The notes: generated from the letters alone by a model not told the origin. A stretch of 64,000 bases of DNA from Chthonomonas calidirosea T49 (GCF_000427095.1 NC_021487.1:1521381-1585380); one strand, 5' to 3'. Positions 24,811 through 34,540 are shown, numbered from the stretch's first letter. Translations and numbers: made by a program.

Positions 24811-25940
24811 ATGCCAAGCGCATCCTACAGCCCTGGACTAGAGGGCATGTCGCCGGGCTTACCGCCATCTCAAAAATAGATGCTGAACGGAACCGGCTAA
24901 GCTACCGTGGCTACGACATCCACGACCTGGTAGATCACTGCAGCTTTGATGAGGTCGCCTATCTGCTTATCTACGGTGATCTGCCCAACCAAAGCCAACT
25001 CGACGCTTTCTGCAAGACCGTCGGCGCCCATCGTGGGGTTCCCTCCGAGGTTATCTCCCTGCTGCGCACCCTACCCCCTGCGGCCTCCCAAATGGATCGC
25101 GTGAAGGCCGCCGTGGCTGCGCTCGCTCTTTTCGACCCACAGCGTGAGGAAAGAACTGCGGAGACCTATCGCGCCGTGGCCGTTCGACTCTATGCTCAAC
25201 TGCCCACCATTATTGTCAACAGCTACCGCCTAAGTCAAGGGCAAGAGCCGGCCACGCCACGGGCCGACCTCAACCATAACGCCAACTTTTTCTGGATGCT
25301 TACAGGCCACGAACCCTCCGATCTCATCGGCCGTGCCTTTAATGTAAGCCAAATCCTCTATGCCGAGCACGGCTATAATGCTTCCACTTTTGCGGCCCGC
25401 GTCACCGTCTCCACACTATCCGACATCTACTCTGGGGTGGTATCGGCCATTGGAACGCTGAAAGGGCCTCTGCACGGCGGCGCCAACGAAGCGAGCATGC
25501 AGATGCTCCTCGAAATCGGCTCGCCGGAGCGTGCTGCGGAGTGGGTTCGCGAGGCTCTTGCGCGGAAACAACGGATCATGGGGTTTGGACATCGCGAATA
25601 TAAACATGGCGATGAGCGCGCTCGCATTGCAAAACAGTACGTCATTGAGCTGGTCAACAGCAAGGGGGCAACGCATTGGCTCGAAATGGCGGATATCATC
25701 GAGCGCGAGATGATGCAGGCCAAAGGACTTTACCCCAACGTGGACTTCCCCATCGGTCTCCTTTACTATCTCATGGATATCCCCATTCCGCTCTATACCC
25801 CCATCTTCATGATGAGTCGCATCACCGGCTGGTGCGCCCACATCATCGAGCAGCTGGAGAATAACCGGCTCATACGTCCCGAAAGCGAATACATCGGGCC
25901 GAGCGAACGCCCTGTGCTGCCGTTGTCACAGCGTCCCTGA
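24811..25940 (+). CDS. Citrate synthase with apparent single-base frameshift near the start
   Basis: A type II citrate synthase condensing acetyl-CoA with oxaloacetate. Catalytic segments are LKGPLHGGANEAS (His), GFGHREYKHGDERA (His) and PNVDFPIGLLYY (Asp). The main frame is open from 24663 but has no start with a ribosome site and no homology before about 24840. An ATG at 24811 has AGAGGAG 7 nt upstream and encodes MPSASYSPGLEG, the usual family N-terminus. It then goes out of frame and meets a stop, while the main frame continues with HVAGLTAISKIDAERNRLSYRGYDI. One extra G in the run at 24843-24845 would join them into a 376-residue enzyme of normal size. This is a sequencing error or a real mutation. 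Confidence 0.9.
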
Positions 25941-25948
25941 GTGCGGAC

Positions 25949-28225
25949 ATGATAGACGAGTCAAAAACCACGGGTATTGCGGTGGTGCTTGGGGCAGGAA
26001 CCATGGGCGGCGGCATCGCCGCCCAGCTTGCCAATGCCGGTTGGATGGTCTGGTTGCTCGATCTCCCTTCGCCTCACCAACGCAACCAGTTAGCTGAAGA
26101 GCGCATCCGTCGTCTCCAAAATGCCCGCCCCCCCTTGCTGGCACTCCCGGAATATGCTGAGCGCATCCATGCAGGCAATATAGAGGACGACATTCATCCC
26201 CTCAAAGAGGCCGATTGGATCGTCGAGGCCGTCGTGGAAGACCTAGAAACCAAACGCCATGTGCTCGCCCTTGCCGATGAATATAGGGGCGCTCAAACGC
26301 TTATCACCAGCAATACCAGCGGCTTGAGCCTCCATGCAATGAGCGAAGGGAGGAGCGATTCGTTTCGTGGCCACTTCTTTGGGACCCACTTTCTTAACCC
26401 CCCTCGCTATCTTAAGCTTCTCGAGATCGTTCCACTGTCCACAACCGACCCCAGTCTCGTTGCAGGGTTTGCTCGATTTGCCGAGCAAGTGCTTGGCCAT
26501 CGTGTGGCCTTCGCCCGCGATACCCCAGGCTTCATATCCACACGGCTTTGGATTGAGCATCTGCTGGAAACGATGCACCTTGCCGAGGAGTTCGGTCTAT
26601 CGGTTGAGACGGTGGACAGATTAACTGGCTCGCTCATCGGTCGTCCGCGCAGCGCGACGTTTCGTATGGCCGACATCGTTGGGTTAGACATCGTCGCTGC
26701 CGTCGCACGTCATCAATATGAACTGCTTCCAAACGACCCCAAGCGACCACTCCTCACCCCTCCTAAGGCCCTACAGTACCTTTTGGAACGGGGTTTGCTT
26801 GGCGAAAAACGGGGGAGTGGCTTCTATCGGCGTCAAAACGAGCATATTGAGGTGTTCGATCCTAACCTACAGGCCTATCGGCCTCGTCGAACTGAGCCCC
26901 TGCCGTTTGCGGAACATCTCCAAACACTTTCGTTGCCGCAACGCTTGGCCGTCATCGGCCAAGCAGCCCAAGCTCCTTCCCCTGAAGCGCAGTTTCTGCA
27001 CACCCTTCTCTCCCGATTTGTAGACTATGTAGCCGCTGTTGGGCCGGAGATCGCCGACGATATTCTCACCATAGACCGCGTTATGCAGTGGGGGTTTCAG
27101 TGGGAGCTCGGCCCTGGAGCCATAGCCGATCTTATGCAGCCGCAAAACAAGCGTCCCTACTACAGAAACACTGACAACCAGCGCACCTATCTCTCCTTTC
27201 TAGAAGGCAAATATCTTCCTGCTCCGAAAGAGCCAGAGTATATCTCTCTGTCCGAGCTAAAACAGGAACGTGGAACGTTGCTTGCAGATGCTACCGCATC
27301 TCTCATCACGCTGGATGACGATGTGGTTTGCCTCGAGTTCCACACCAAAATGAACACCTTTGAGCCGGCTCTCGTTCGCTTTATCGAGCAGGTTTGTCAG
27401 CTTGTCGAGAAAGAAGGGTGGGCCCTGGTCATCGGCAATCAGGCTGCTCATTTTTCGGCAGGTTATAACCTGCGTCTTTTCTTAGAAGCTATTGAAGCCA
27501 AAAAGTGGCGGGCGCTCGACATCATGCTGAAGGAGCTACAGTTTGCTTTTCTACGCCTGAAATATGCTTCGTTTCCCACGGTGGCAGCCCCGCACGGCTA
27601 CACGCTCGGAGCTGGTTGCGAAGGCACACTGCATTGCGCTTATGTGCAGGCCGCCCGCGAGCTAGCAATGGGTTTACCAGAGGTGCGTGTTGGGCTTATA
27701 CCGGCAGGTGGCGGCACCAAAGAGATGTTGGCGCGTACGATGAGTCAGACACAGGGCTCTCCGCTTGACGCATTGGAGAGTCTTTTCAAGCGGCTTACGA
27801 TCCCCTCCATAACGACCAGTGCCGATGAGGCAAGGAAGAACGGCCTCCTTCGCTCTACCGATGGCACTACCCCAAACGCCGACCGTCTGCTCTACGAAGC
27901 CAAGTGCCATGCAAAACGCCTTCGAGAGGCAAACTATCGTCCTCCCTCCCCTCAACCTATTCCTACCTTCGGGCGCGCGGCAAAAGAGCGACTGCATCAC
28001 GCGCTTGAACAGTGGTTCTCTGAAGGGCTCATCACCGAGCACGACCGTTTCGTTGCCGGTCAGCTCGCTCGCGTCCTCTATGGAGATGCTGAAACGCAAC
28101 GCTCGTGCACGGAGGAAGAGCTTCTACAGCTTGAACGCGAGGCGTTTGTTGAGGTGGCTAAGCATCCAAAAAGCCTAGAGCGTGTTCAGCATGTGCTAAA
28201 TACAGGCAAACATCTACGAAACTAA
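25949..28225 (+). CDS. 3-hydroxyacyl-CoA dehydrogenase / enoyl-CoA hydratase fusion (FadN-like)
   Basis: A 758-residue bifunctional beta-oxidation enzyme. Residues ~10-190 are a Rossmann domain (VVLGAGTMGGGIAAQLANAG), followed by the dehydrogenase C-terminal domain with GHFFGTHFLNPPRYLKLLEI and VAFARDTPGFISTRL. Residues ~440-650 are a crotonase-fold hydratase (PTVAAPHGYTLGAGCEG and MGLPEVRVGLIPAGGGTKEM). The order dehydrogenase-then-hydratase is that of Bacillus FadN, opposite to proteobacterial FadB/FadJ. No thiolase or acyl-CoA dehydrogenase gene is adjacent. It starts 8 nt after citrate synthase stops, which suggests co-transcription. Confidence 0.93.
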   Translation: MIDESKTTGIAVVLGAGTMGGGIAAQLANAGWMVWLLDLPSPHQRNQLAEERIRRLQNARPPLLALPEYAERIHAGNIEDDIHPLKEADWIVEAVVEDLETKRHVLALADEYRGAQTLITSNTSGLSLHAMSEGRSDSFRGHFFGTHFLNPPRYLKLLEIVPLSTTDPSLVAGFARFAEQVLGHRVAFARDTPGFISTRLWIEHLLETMHLAEEFGLSVETVDRLTGSLIGRPRSATFRMADIVGLDIVAAVARHQYELLPNDPKRPLLTPPKALQYLLERGLLGEKRGSGFYRRQNEHIEVFDPNLQAYRPRRTEPLPFAEHLQTLSLPQRLAVIGQAAQAPSPEAQFLHTLLSRFVDYVAAVGPEIADDILTIDRVMQWGFQWELGPGAIADLMQPQNKRPYYRNTDNQRTYLSFLEGKYLPAPKEPEYISLSELKQERGTLLADATASLITLDDDVVCLEFHTKMNTFEPALVRFIEQVCQLVEKEGWALVIGNQAAHFSAGYNLRLFLEAIEAKKWRALDIMLKELQFAFLRLKYASFPTVAAPHGYTLGAGCEGTLHCAYVQAARELAMGLPEVRVGLIPAGGGTKEMLARTMSQTQGSPLDALESLFKRLTIPSITTSADEARKNGLLRSTDGTTPNADRLLYEAKCHAKRLREANYRPPSPQPIPTFGRAAKERLHHALEQWFSEGLITEHDRFVAGQLARVLYGDAETQRSCTEEELLQLEREAFVEVAKHPKSLERVQHVLNTGKHLRN

Positions 28226-28438
28226 GCGAGATCCCCTTTAAGAACACCACATCTTCCTTCCGCGCTAAGCGGAAGCACCTCCAAGCGCGCTAAAAAGCCG
28301 TCTCTAGAGAGCGTTAAGGAAATCGCTTAGCAAGTTAAGAAGGCACAGACGCCTCTCTTCGCAAAGCGAAGGCAGGATTCGAGGCCTCGTTCCAAGGATA
28401 TATCCCCCAACAGCACGATACCCTTTGAGGAGAGGAAC

Positions 28439-29494
28439 ATGTCGCAACAGGTACGAATCGGCTTTGTAGGGGTGGGCAGTATGGGCCAATGTGCCCATCT
28501 AAAAAACTACATCACCTTGCCTGATTGTCAGGTAGTGGCCATCGCTGAGCTACGCCCTCAACTCGGGCAAAAGGTGGCTCAGCGCTACGGAGTTCCCCAT
28601 GTCTACCTATCTGCGGAGGAGATGCTCGCTAAAGAGTCGCTCGACGGCCTTGTGGTGTCTCAACCCTTCACGCGGCACGGGCAGGTGGTTATTCCTCTCT
28701 ATGCAGCGCGAATCCCCATCTTCACTGAAAAGCCGCTTGCCGGTAGTCTGGCCGTGGGCGAGCAGATGATAAACGCTTTAAAGGAGAGCGGAACATGGCA
28801 TATGGTGGGCTACAACAAGCGGAGCGACCCTGCTGTTATGTGGGCGAAAGCGGAGATCGAGCGCCTAAAGCAGACCGGTGAGATCGGCAAACTGCGCTAT
28901 GTACGCATCACGATGCCGCCCGGCGATTGGGTTGCCGGAGGGTTTACCGACCTCATCACCACCGACGAGCCGTATCCCAATCTTCCACACGATCCACCAC
29001 CCACCGACCTCAGTACAGAGGGCGCTCGCACCTACATTGAGTTCGTGAACTACTACATTCATCAAGTCAACCTTCTTCGCCACCTACTTGGCGAGCCTTA
29101 TAAGCTCACCTATGCCCATCCCTCCAGAACGCTTCTGGTGGCGGAAAGCGCCAGTGGCGTTGCAGCGACCATCGAGATGCAGCCCTACACCACCACGCGG
29201 GCTTGGGAAGAGACCGCCCTGGTGGCATTTGAACATGGCTATGTACATATCTCTCTGCCGGCTCCTCTCGCCTCTCATCGTCCAGGGCATGTTGAGGTTT
29301 ACTACGACCCAGGGGGCCAAACCGAGCCAAGACGCGTTAGTCCTACGCTGCCTTGGGTTCACTCCATGCGCCAACAGGCCATCAACTTTGTTCGGGCCCT
29401 AAAGGGCGAGGCTCGCCCCCCTTGCGACGCTTTCGAGGCGTTAGAAGATCTCAAAATCGCTCGCGACTACTTGCGTCTCATCGGCTGTAACTAG
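28439..29494 (+). CDS. Gfo/Idh/MocA family NAD(P)-dependent oxidoreductase
   Basis: A 351-residue protein with an N-terminal Rossmann fold (RIGFVGVGSMGQCAHLKNY) and the family's EKP motif (IPIFTEKPLAGSLAVG) containing the catalytic-site lysine. A C-terminal alpha/beta domain follows (YIEFVNYYIHQVNLLRHLLG). The family oxidises or reduces sugars, inositols and their derivatives; the substrate is not decided by sequence. GAGGAGAG stands 4 nt before the ATG. The 213 nt upstream hold two small hairpins (28257-28275 and 28357-28371) without T-runs and no obvious promoter. Confidence 0.9.
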   Translation: MSQQVRIGFVGVGSMGQCAHLKNYITLPDCQVVAIAELRPQLGQKVAQRYGVPHVYLSAEEMLAKESLDGLVVSQPFTRHGQVVIPLYAARIPIFTEKPLAGSLAVGEQMINALKESGTWHMVGYNKRSDPAVMWAKAEIERLKQTGEIGKLRYVRITMPPGDWVAGGFTDLITTDEPYPNLPHDPPPTDLSTEGARTYIEFVNYYIHQVNLLRHLLGEPYKLTYAHPSRTLLVAESASGVAATIEMQPYTTTRAWEETALVAFEHGYVHISLPAPLASHRPGHVEVYYDPGGQTEPRRVSPTLPWVHSMRQQAINFVRALKGEARPPCDAFEALEDLKIARDYLRLIGCN

Positions 29495-29660
29495 GGGCTT
29501 CTCCGTTTTGGCTTCCTCTGAGAGAGGACCGAAGACTACTCTTCCCCTCTAATCACCTAGCCCTTCAAGACACAACGGAGGATAGAGGAGAAGCACAGGC
29601 CGCGCGTTCTCCAAACGGGGTTGGGCATATCGTGAAGCTTTACAGTCCGCTGCTGTAAGC

Positions 29661-29686
29661 AAGGCGGCGCGTTTTCGCGCCGCCTT
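29661..29686. repeat. Strong GC-rich hairpin between convergent genes
   Basis: An 11-bp perfect stem (29661-29671 with 29676-29686) with a TTTT loop in the 229-nt gap between convergent genes. No T-run follows on either strand, so it is terminator-like rather than a classic intrinsic terminator. A weaker inverted repeat (TTACAG/CTGTAA) lies just before it at 29640-29658. Confidence 0.6.
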
Positions 29687-29723
29687 CCGACTTACCCTAG
29701 ACCTGTAAATCTAACTCGCGAGC

Positions 29724-30644
29724 CTATTTGCCTATAGCCACCTGGAGAGCCGGAGCGGAGTTGGCCTGCTGCGCGGCATTTCGGCGTTTCTCGCGCAGTA
29801 TCTCGATAAGATTGGCGGGTGGCCCAACCAATGTCAAAGCCAAGTAAGGTGGATGAGAGGCAATGATACCGCCGAACGATTCGGCCGGCGGAGAGGCAAG
29901 CGAGCCGTAGAGCCACAGGAAGTTTTCCACCGTCGCTACTAGGAAGGCCACCAACATCTGTCCTCGTTTCGAGTGGACGGTGGTCTTTGGGTCGGTGATC
30001 ATAAAGAAAGTGAAGAGCTGATACATGGGCCCCGTGATGGGGGCTACCTCCGTTAAAAACGAGTCGTGCAGGATCAGGCTTCGGATAAAGGCATAGAAGC
30101 AGAAGCTTAGCACGTAGGTGAGGCAGATATGAAAACGTTTGAGACGATAGATCACCATCGAACCGATGATCCATACCACAATCATGGGGAGCAGTCCGTT
30201 GCTGAACTGATTCATCAAAGTTGAAACGGCGTTGGGCACAATGAAGAGGGTGGCCACAATGCCGAGATTGGAGGGGTTCCAAAGGTGACGTCCATTCACT
30301 CGAATGGCATATTTAGAGGTAATGGAGATGGCACTGCAGAGCATATAGGGCCAAATGAAGTCTGAACGCAGCAGAATGCCCACGCTAATGCCGCTGACAT
30401 AGGCGCTGGCAAGATGAGGCCATTTGCCATAGGTGAGGCGCCCTAGAACTAGCTCGGTCGCCATACTGGTGAGGATGGCGGCCAGTGTATAGAACGGGTT
30501 CACAAGAACACGCGCGGAGAGCTGTGCCATCAGCAGGATGAAGGTAACGAGCAGAGGCGCAATATAACGCGGATCGATTCGCAAAGCGAGGCCCTTGGGT
30601 CGCACTCGCTCTGCCGCATTTTTTAATATAGAGAGATTACTCAT
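29724..30644 (-). CDS. UnbU-like / RnfD-NqrB-related membrane protein
   Basis: A 306-residue polytopic membrane protein with about nine hydrophobic segments. GRHLWNPSNLGIVATLFIVP and MYQLFTFFMITDPKTTVHSK are the conserved blocks of the NQR2/RnfD/RnfE fold, the second being the region that binds flavin covalently through Thr in NqrB/RnfD. The other Rnf or Nqr subunits are absent. In enediyne clusters and many environmental genomes such a protein (UnbU) sits beside an ASPIC/UnbV protein, exactly as here. AAGGAG lies within the end of the upstream gene, 3 nt before it, so translation is coupled. The function of the pair is unproven. Confidence 0.8.
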   Translation of the reverse strand: MSNLSILKNAAERVRPKGLALRIDPRYIAPLLVTFILLMAQLSARVLVNPFYTLAAILTSMATELVLGRLTYGKWPHLASAYVSGISVGILLRSDFIWPYMLCSAISITSKYAIRVNGRHLWNPSNLGIVATLFIVPNAVSTLMNQFSNGLLPMIVVWIIGSMVIYRLKRFHICLTYVLSFCFYAFIRSLILHDSFLTEVAPITGPMYQLFTFFMITDPKTTVHSKRGQMLVAFLVATVENFLWLYGSLASPPAESFGGIIASHPPYLALTLVGPPANLIEILREKRRNAAQQANSAPALQVAIGK

Positions 30645-30647
30645 AGA

Positions 30648-32513
30648 TTAGGGCTCCTTAATGTTATTAATTGCATTGATTCGAAGAGAAGAAGCAGGGA
30701 GCGTTTGAATAAGGCCTGAGGGCCATCGGATCATGAGTTTCTCGATTTGAGGCTCCGGGCCAAGGCCAAAATGAAGACGGCGTTGGTTTTCCGCTGCAAA
30801 TCCACAACCGCCCAGCACAAACTGTAGCTGTTGCTGATGATTCCAGTACAAGGTTACCGCAGCGCCGATAGCGCTGCGATTGCTTCGCGTGCCCTCCAAA
30901 TGAAACTCAATCCACCTATTTTTGGGGTCCACGGTGTTGCGATAGATCAGCAGAGGGCCTCGTTGATTGGCCACAATCACGTCGAGAGCTCCGTTGTTCC
31001 ACAGGTCGGCCAAGGCAACGGCTCGTCCATCATAGAGGTCGGTGGCCCCAACTTGCTGAGCCACCTCGGTAAAGTGGCCGGTACCATCGCCAAGCCAGAC
31101 GCACTTCTTTTCATAGCCGGAGAGGCTTCGACCGTTAAACGGGGGCCAATTAGCCGCATCGGAGATAATGGCGCTATTCGCCCCAGCCACCTTATTGAAA
31201 TCGTGCCAGTAGCTTTGGTCGCGTTTGCCCGAATAGAAGCCGTTGGTAAGATAGAGATCGAGATAGCCATCGTTATTGAGGTCTCCAAACTGCGCACCAA
31301 AGCTCCAGCCACCCATGGCCACCCCCATCTCGGCCCCCATCTCGTCGTACTTAATCGCCTTCCCTGTCGTGCCTGGTTGCGGCACCCACAGGTTATTACC
31401 CTGCATCAGCTCACCTGGCTCCGAGATATTGCTGATATAGATGCAGGGTCGTCCCTGATTAAGAATATCGCCAAAGCTTACATTCATACCGCTCTTTGGG
31501 CCTTCAGTAAACGAGTAGATGGCGCTTTTGGCAATAGGGATAAACCGTCTCCCGCGGTCGTTATAGAAGAACAGGGAGGCCCCATAGTCGCCGGCGATCA
31601 CGATATCAGGGTAACCGTTACCGCACAGATCGGCGGCAGCAGCCGCCAGCGCCCAATAGCGCCCTCCTAAACCCATCGGCTCGGTAACGTCCTCAAAACG
31701 CCCCCCGCCAAGGTTCTCTAGCAGATACAGGCGGCCTCCATTGCTGCCGTACTCGAAGTTGTTGGTCATGATCTTCGTGGTGGTGAGGTGAAACAGGTCT
31801 ATATCGTCGGGGAAATAGCCGCATAAGAGGAGGTCAATGTTACCGTCGTTGTTATAGTCGAGCCAAATCGCGTTGGAGATGTTGGCCTTTGCAGGTAGCC
31901 CACTGCCGGAGGTTACGTTGGTGAAGTGCTTGCCCCCTTCGTTATGAAACAGAAGAGTAGGGCCGCTCCACTTATAGACCAGTAGGTCTTCAAAGCCATC
32001 GTTGTCGTAGTCTCCCCACACAGCACCTTGGCAGACGCCGGTTCCAGGCGCGTTGAGATCGCGTAAGCCGACCTCCTCGGTGACGTCGGTAAAGGTGCCG
32101 TCGTGGTTATTCCGATAGAGGGCACACTGAGTGCCGACTCCACTGTTGGTTACAAAAATATCCGCCCAACCATCCCGGTCGAAATCCACAATGGAGACGG
32201 AAGCTCCGAAGGAGGCCACTTCAGGCATAATGTTGTTCAGTTTCGGATCGAACTGCGGAGCCTGATGCACGAAGTGGATGCCGCACTGTTGCGCGCACTC
32301 GGTGAGATAAAAACCGTAGCGTCGCAGCGAATCTTGGGGTGAGAGGGCGCGAGGCAGCTGCATGGAGGCACCTTCCACCGAGACATCTCTCCCCCGACTG
32401 CTTAACCAACGTGCTAAGGGAACGCCCCCAACAAGAGCTAAAAACATACCGATGGCCACTCGCCGCGATACGGTTACAGAAGGCTGTTCTTTCACCGGTT
32501 CCGAAAGTCCCAT
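30648..32513 (-). CDS. ASPIC/UnbV (CRTAC1-like) protein with FG-GAP/VCBS repeats
   Basis: A 621-residue exported protein. The N-terminus has a twin-arginine-like stretch (SRRVAIGMFLALVGG). Repeated calcium-binding FG-GAP/VCBS units with D-x-D-x-D-G loops follow (IVDFDRDGWADIFVTN, GDYDNDGFEDLLVY, LDYNNDGNIDLLLCG and others), predicting a beta-propeller. The C-terminal ~90 residues are the ASPIC/UnbV domain (SNRSAIGAAVTLYW and LHFGLGPEPQIEKLMIRWPSG). The start at 32513 is favoured by the signal; a GTG four codons upstream is possible. Upstream, TTCTCA-18-TACAAT (minus, 32606-32611 and 32582-32587) is a possible promoter. Confidence 0.88.
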   Translation of the reverse strand: MGLSEPVKEQPSVTVSRRVAIGMFLALVGGVPLARWLSSRGRDVSVEGASMQLPRALSPQDSLRRYGFYLTECAQQCGIHFVHQAPQFDPKLNNIMPEVASFGASVSIVDFDRDGWADIFVTNSGVGTQCALYRNNHDGTFTDVTEEVGLRDLNAPGTGVCQGAVWGDYDNDGFEDLLVYKWSGPTLLFHNEGGKHFTNVTSGSGLPAKANISNAIWLDYNNDGNIDLLLCGYFPDDIDLFHLTTTKIMTNNFEYGSNGGRLYLLENLGGGRFEDVTEPMGLGGRYWALAAAAADLCGNGYPDIVIAGDYGASLFFYNDRGRRFIPIAKSAIYSFTEGPKSGMNVSFGDILNQGRPCIYISNISEPGELMQGNNLWVPQPGTTGKAIKYDEMGAEMGVAMGGWSFGAQFGDLNNDGYLDLYLTNGFYSGKRDQSYWHDFNKVAGANSAIISDAANWPPFNGRSLSGYEKKCVWLGDGTGHFTEVAQQVGATDLYDGRAVALADLWNNGALDVIVANQRGPLLIYRNTVDPKNRWIEFHLEGTRSNRSAIGAAVTLYWNHQQQLQFVLGGCGFAAENQRRLHFGLGPEPQIEKLMIRWPSGLIQTLPASSLRINAINNIKEP

Positions 32514-32610
32514 AATGATCACCAAAAGAGCAAGCGTTCGCCCTACTTTAAGAGAATAGGAAGGAATAATCCCTCACCGATATTGTACCAAACTTTTTGG
32601 AAAAGTGAGA

Positions 32611-32802
32611 ATGAGAGGCATCCCTTTGCTGAAAGGAAAGCAAGGAGTTCGCTCTTGTCTGTTACTCTTCTCTTTTCTTTTTTCAGTTTGGCGAGCCACC
32701 TTGCCCTTCATGCCGTTTCTCGTAGCGCTGAGTTGTCTCAACATCATTCTCATAATCTTGGCGCAGACAAGTGTGCTCGATTCCAAGGTCCATTTGGCCT
32801 AG
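32611..32802 (+). CDS. Possible small hydrophobic protein (uncertain)
   Basis: A 63-codon frame in the ~400-nt gap between unbV and the desaturase. It predicts two hydrophobic stretches (SCLLLFSFLFSVW and PFLVALSCLNIILIILA). The ribosome site is poor and no promoter is evident, so it may be chance. Apart from this frame and a possible minus-strand promoter, the gap 32514-32913 shows nothing firm. Confidence 0.22.
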   Translation: MRGIPLLKGKQGVRSCLLLFSFLFSVWRATLPFMPFLVALSCLNIILIILAQTSVLDSKVHLA

Positions 32803-32913
32803 TCACGGCGATGACGTTCCACAGGAACGGTAGAAAACACCGAATCGCGCAGCAAGCCGCTATTTGTTGCATAATGAACATATCCTACTGACGCAATGTC
32901 GAGGAGGTCTCGG

Positions 32914-34359
32914 TTGCACGATAGTGGCGATTCGCACAGTCGGGCAAAATCGGTTTTGGTTATCGGTGGAGGGGTAGCTGGCATCGCGGCCTCCGTTGTT
33001 CTGGCCGATGCCGGTTTTCGCGTGCTGCTGCTGGAAAAACGCCCGTTGTTGGGAGGTAGAGCCTCCTCCTTCGTAGACCCCATTGTGGGCGAACGGGTAG
33101 ATGAGTGCCAGCACGGCACTATGCGATGCTGCACGAATCTGGCCGATCTCCTCGAACGCCTTGGAGTGCATCAACAGATAGACTACTGCGACACACTGGA
33201 GTTTCTGGAGCCGAACGGCAGACGCTCCGTTCTACGCGGCAGCCCGCTTCCAGCCCCGCTGCACACGTTGCCCTCCTTCCTTCGGTTTCGTGCGCTCTCT
33301 CTACGCGATAAGCTGGGCATTTCTTATGCCCTTCTAAAAATCCTGGGCACGAACCCGCATCGCCCGCTGTGGGAGCAACAGAGCTTTGCCGCATGGCTTA
33401 CTTCGACTCACCAGACCCCAACCGCTATTCGGCGGTTCTGGCGCCCCATTCTCGTGAGCGCCTGCAATGAGGAGCTAGAGCGCATCTCCTGTGCTCATGC
33501 CTTCTTCCTTTTTCAGACAGGGTTTTTGGCACATCCTAAGGCGTTTCATTTTGGCATTCCCAAAGTTCCTCTAGCCTCACTTTATACCGAGCCGACGCTA
33601 GACTACCTTCGCCAGCGAGGTGGCTGCGTGCGCACGAAGACCACCGTCAAAAGCATAGAGGTCGAAGGCCAGCGCGTTAAAGAAGTTGTACTAGCCGACG
33701 GTGAACGCTTGTGTGCCGACTGGTACGTTTCGGCAGTTCAGTGCGACCAGCTAGGGCATCTGCTTCCTAGGGATGTTATTGACAGCGATACCTACTGGCA
33801 GAAGGTGCTACAGATTCCCCTCGTGCCCATCTTAGGAGCGCATTTTTGGTTTGATCGGCCCATCGCCTGCCCGAAAGCCGTTGCCGTGCTCGATCGGCGC
33901 ATCGAGTGGATTTTTCATCGCTCGCACAATCTCGGCAAAGACCCCCAAGAAGGCTCTTGCCTTAGCATAGTGATCAGCGCCTCCTATCCTTACGAGACGA
34001 TGGAGAAGGAGCACTTGAAATCGCTGCTGCTAGAAGACCTCGCCGCCTGCCTGCCAGATGTGGCAAAGGCGCAACTTGTGCATTGGACGTTGGTGCGTTG
34101 GCCCAAAGCCACCCTCTCACCAGCACCAGGGATAGAGGCTCTGCGCCCCCCCCAAAAAAGCCCCCTTTCCAATCTGGTTGTTGCCGGAGAGTGGACTCAG
34201 ACCGGTTGGCCCTCCACCATGGAGGGTGCTGCTCGAAGCGGTTATTTAGCAGCACGTATCATTTTAAACCAGGAGGGTTTGCCCTGCTCCCTACCGGTTC
34301 CCGACCTGCCCAAAACCGGCTTGGCTAGGTGGCTTCTGCGAGAGAGAACGAAAAGGTGA
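32914..34359 (+). CDS. hpnE: HpnE-like FAD-dependent desaturase/dehydroxylase
   Basis: A 481-residue flavoprotein of the phytoene desaturase/amine oxidase fold. The FAD-binding start is VLVIGGGVAGIAASVVLADA followed by LLEKRPLLGGRASSF. The segment DECQHGTMRCCTNLADLLERLG and LPAPLHTLPSFL closely resemble squalene-associated HpnE, which turns hydroxysqualene into squalene in hopanoid and carotenoid pathways. The C-terminal NLVVAGEWTQTGWPSTMEGA closes the FAD site. Start: TTG at 32914 with GAGGAGG 6 nt upstream; an ATG at 32896 in frame precedes that site. Neither hpnC/hpnD nor a squalene cyclase is in the window, so the pathway link is inference. Confidence 0.82.
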   Translation: MHDSGDSHSRAKSVLVIGGGVAGIAASVVLADAGFRVLLLEKRPLLGGRASSFVDPIVGERVDECQHGTMRCCTNLADLLERLGVHQQIDYCDTLEFLEPNGRRSVLRGSPLPAPLHTLPSFLRFRALSLRDKLGISYALLKILGTNPHRPLWEQQSFAAWLTSTHQTPTAIRRFWRPILVSACNEELERISCAHAFFLFQTGFLAHPKAFHFGIPKVPLASLYTEPTLDYLRQRGGCVRTKTTVKSIEVEGQRVKEVVLADGERLCADWYVSAVQCDQLGHLLPRDVIDSDTYWQKVLQIPLVPILGAHFWFDRPIACPKAVAVLDRRIEWIFHRSHNLGKDPQEGSCLSIVISASYPYETMEKEHLKSLLLEDLAACLPDVAKAQLVHWTLVRWPKATLSPAPGIEALRPPQKSPLSNLVVAGEWTQTGWPSTMEGAARSGYLAARIILNQEGLPCSLPVPDLPKTGLARWLLRERTKR

Positions 34360-34502
34360 AGGGCGAATGGGGAACTAAGAAAAGCTGCAACTAGTGTCTC
34401 TAGAACCTCTACAACCCCTCCCCGCGCTCATCAAACCGGAATCTGGCAGGGCACCTTCATCTGTTATGACCGCGGGATCGCTCTCTGTGGGGAAGCGGCA
34501 AG

Positions 34503-34540
34503 GAGGGTAAAATCTATCGCGATTTGTTACCCTCTTTTCT
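34503..34540 (+). terminator. Intrinsic terminator after the HpnE-like gene
   Basis: A stem of 8 bp (34503-34510 with 34527-34534) extended by an inner 4-bp stem across a small bulge, followed by TTTTCT. It lies 144 nt after the stop codon. The rest of 34360-34639 shows no other clear element. Confidence 0.7.

Noticed and set aside
30831-31670. Plus-strand 279-codon open frame
   Set aside because: It lies wholly inside the FG-GAP gene on the other strand; the repeated Asp codons make long antisense frames. No ribosome site or recognisable protein.
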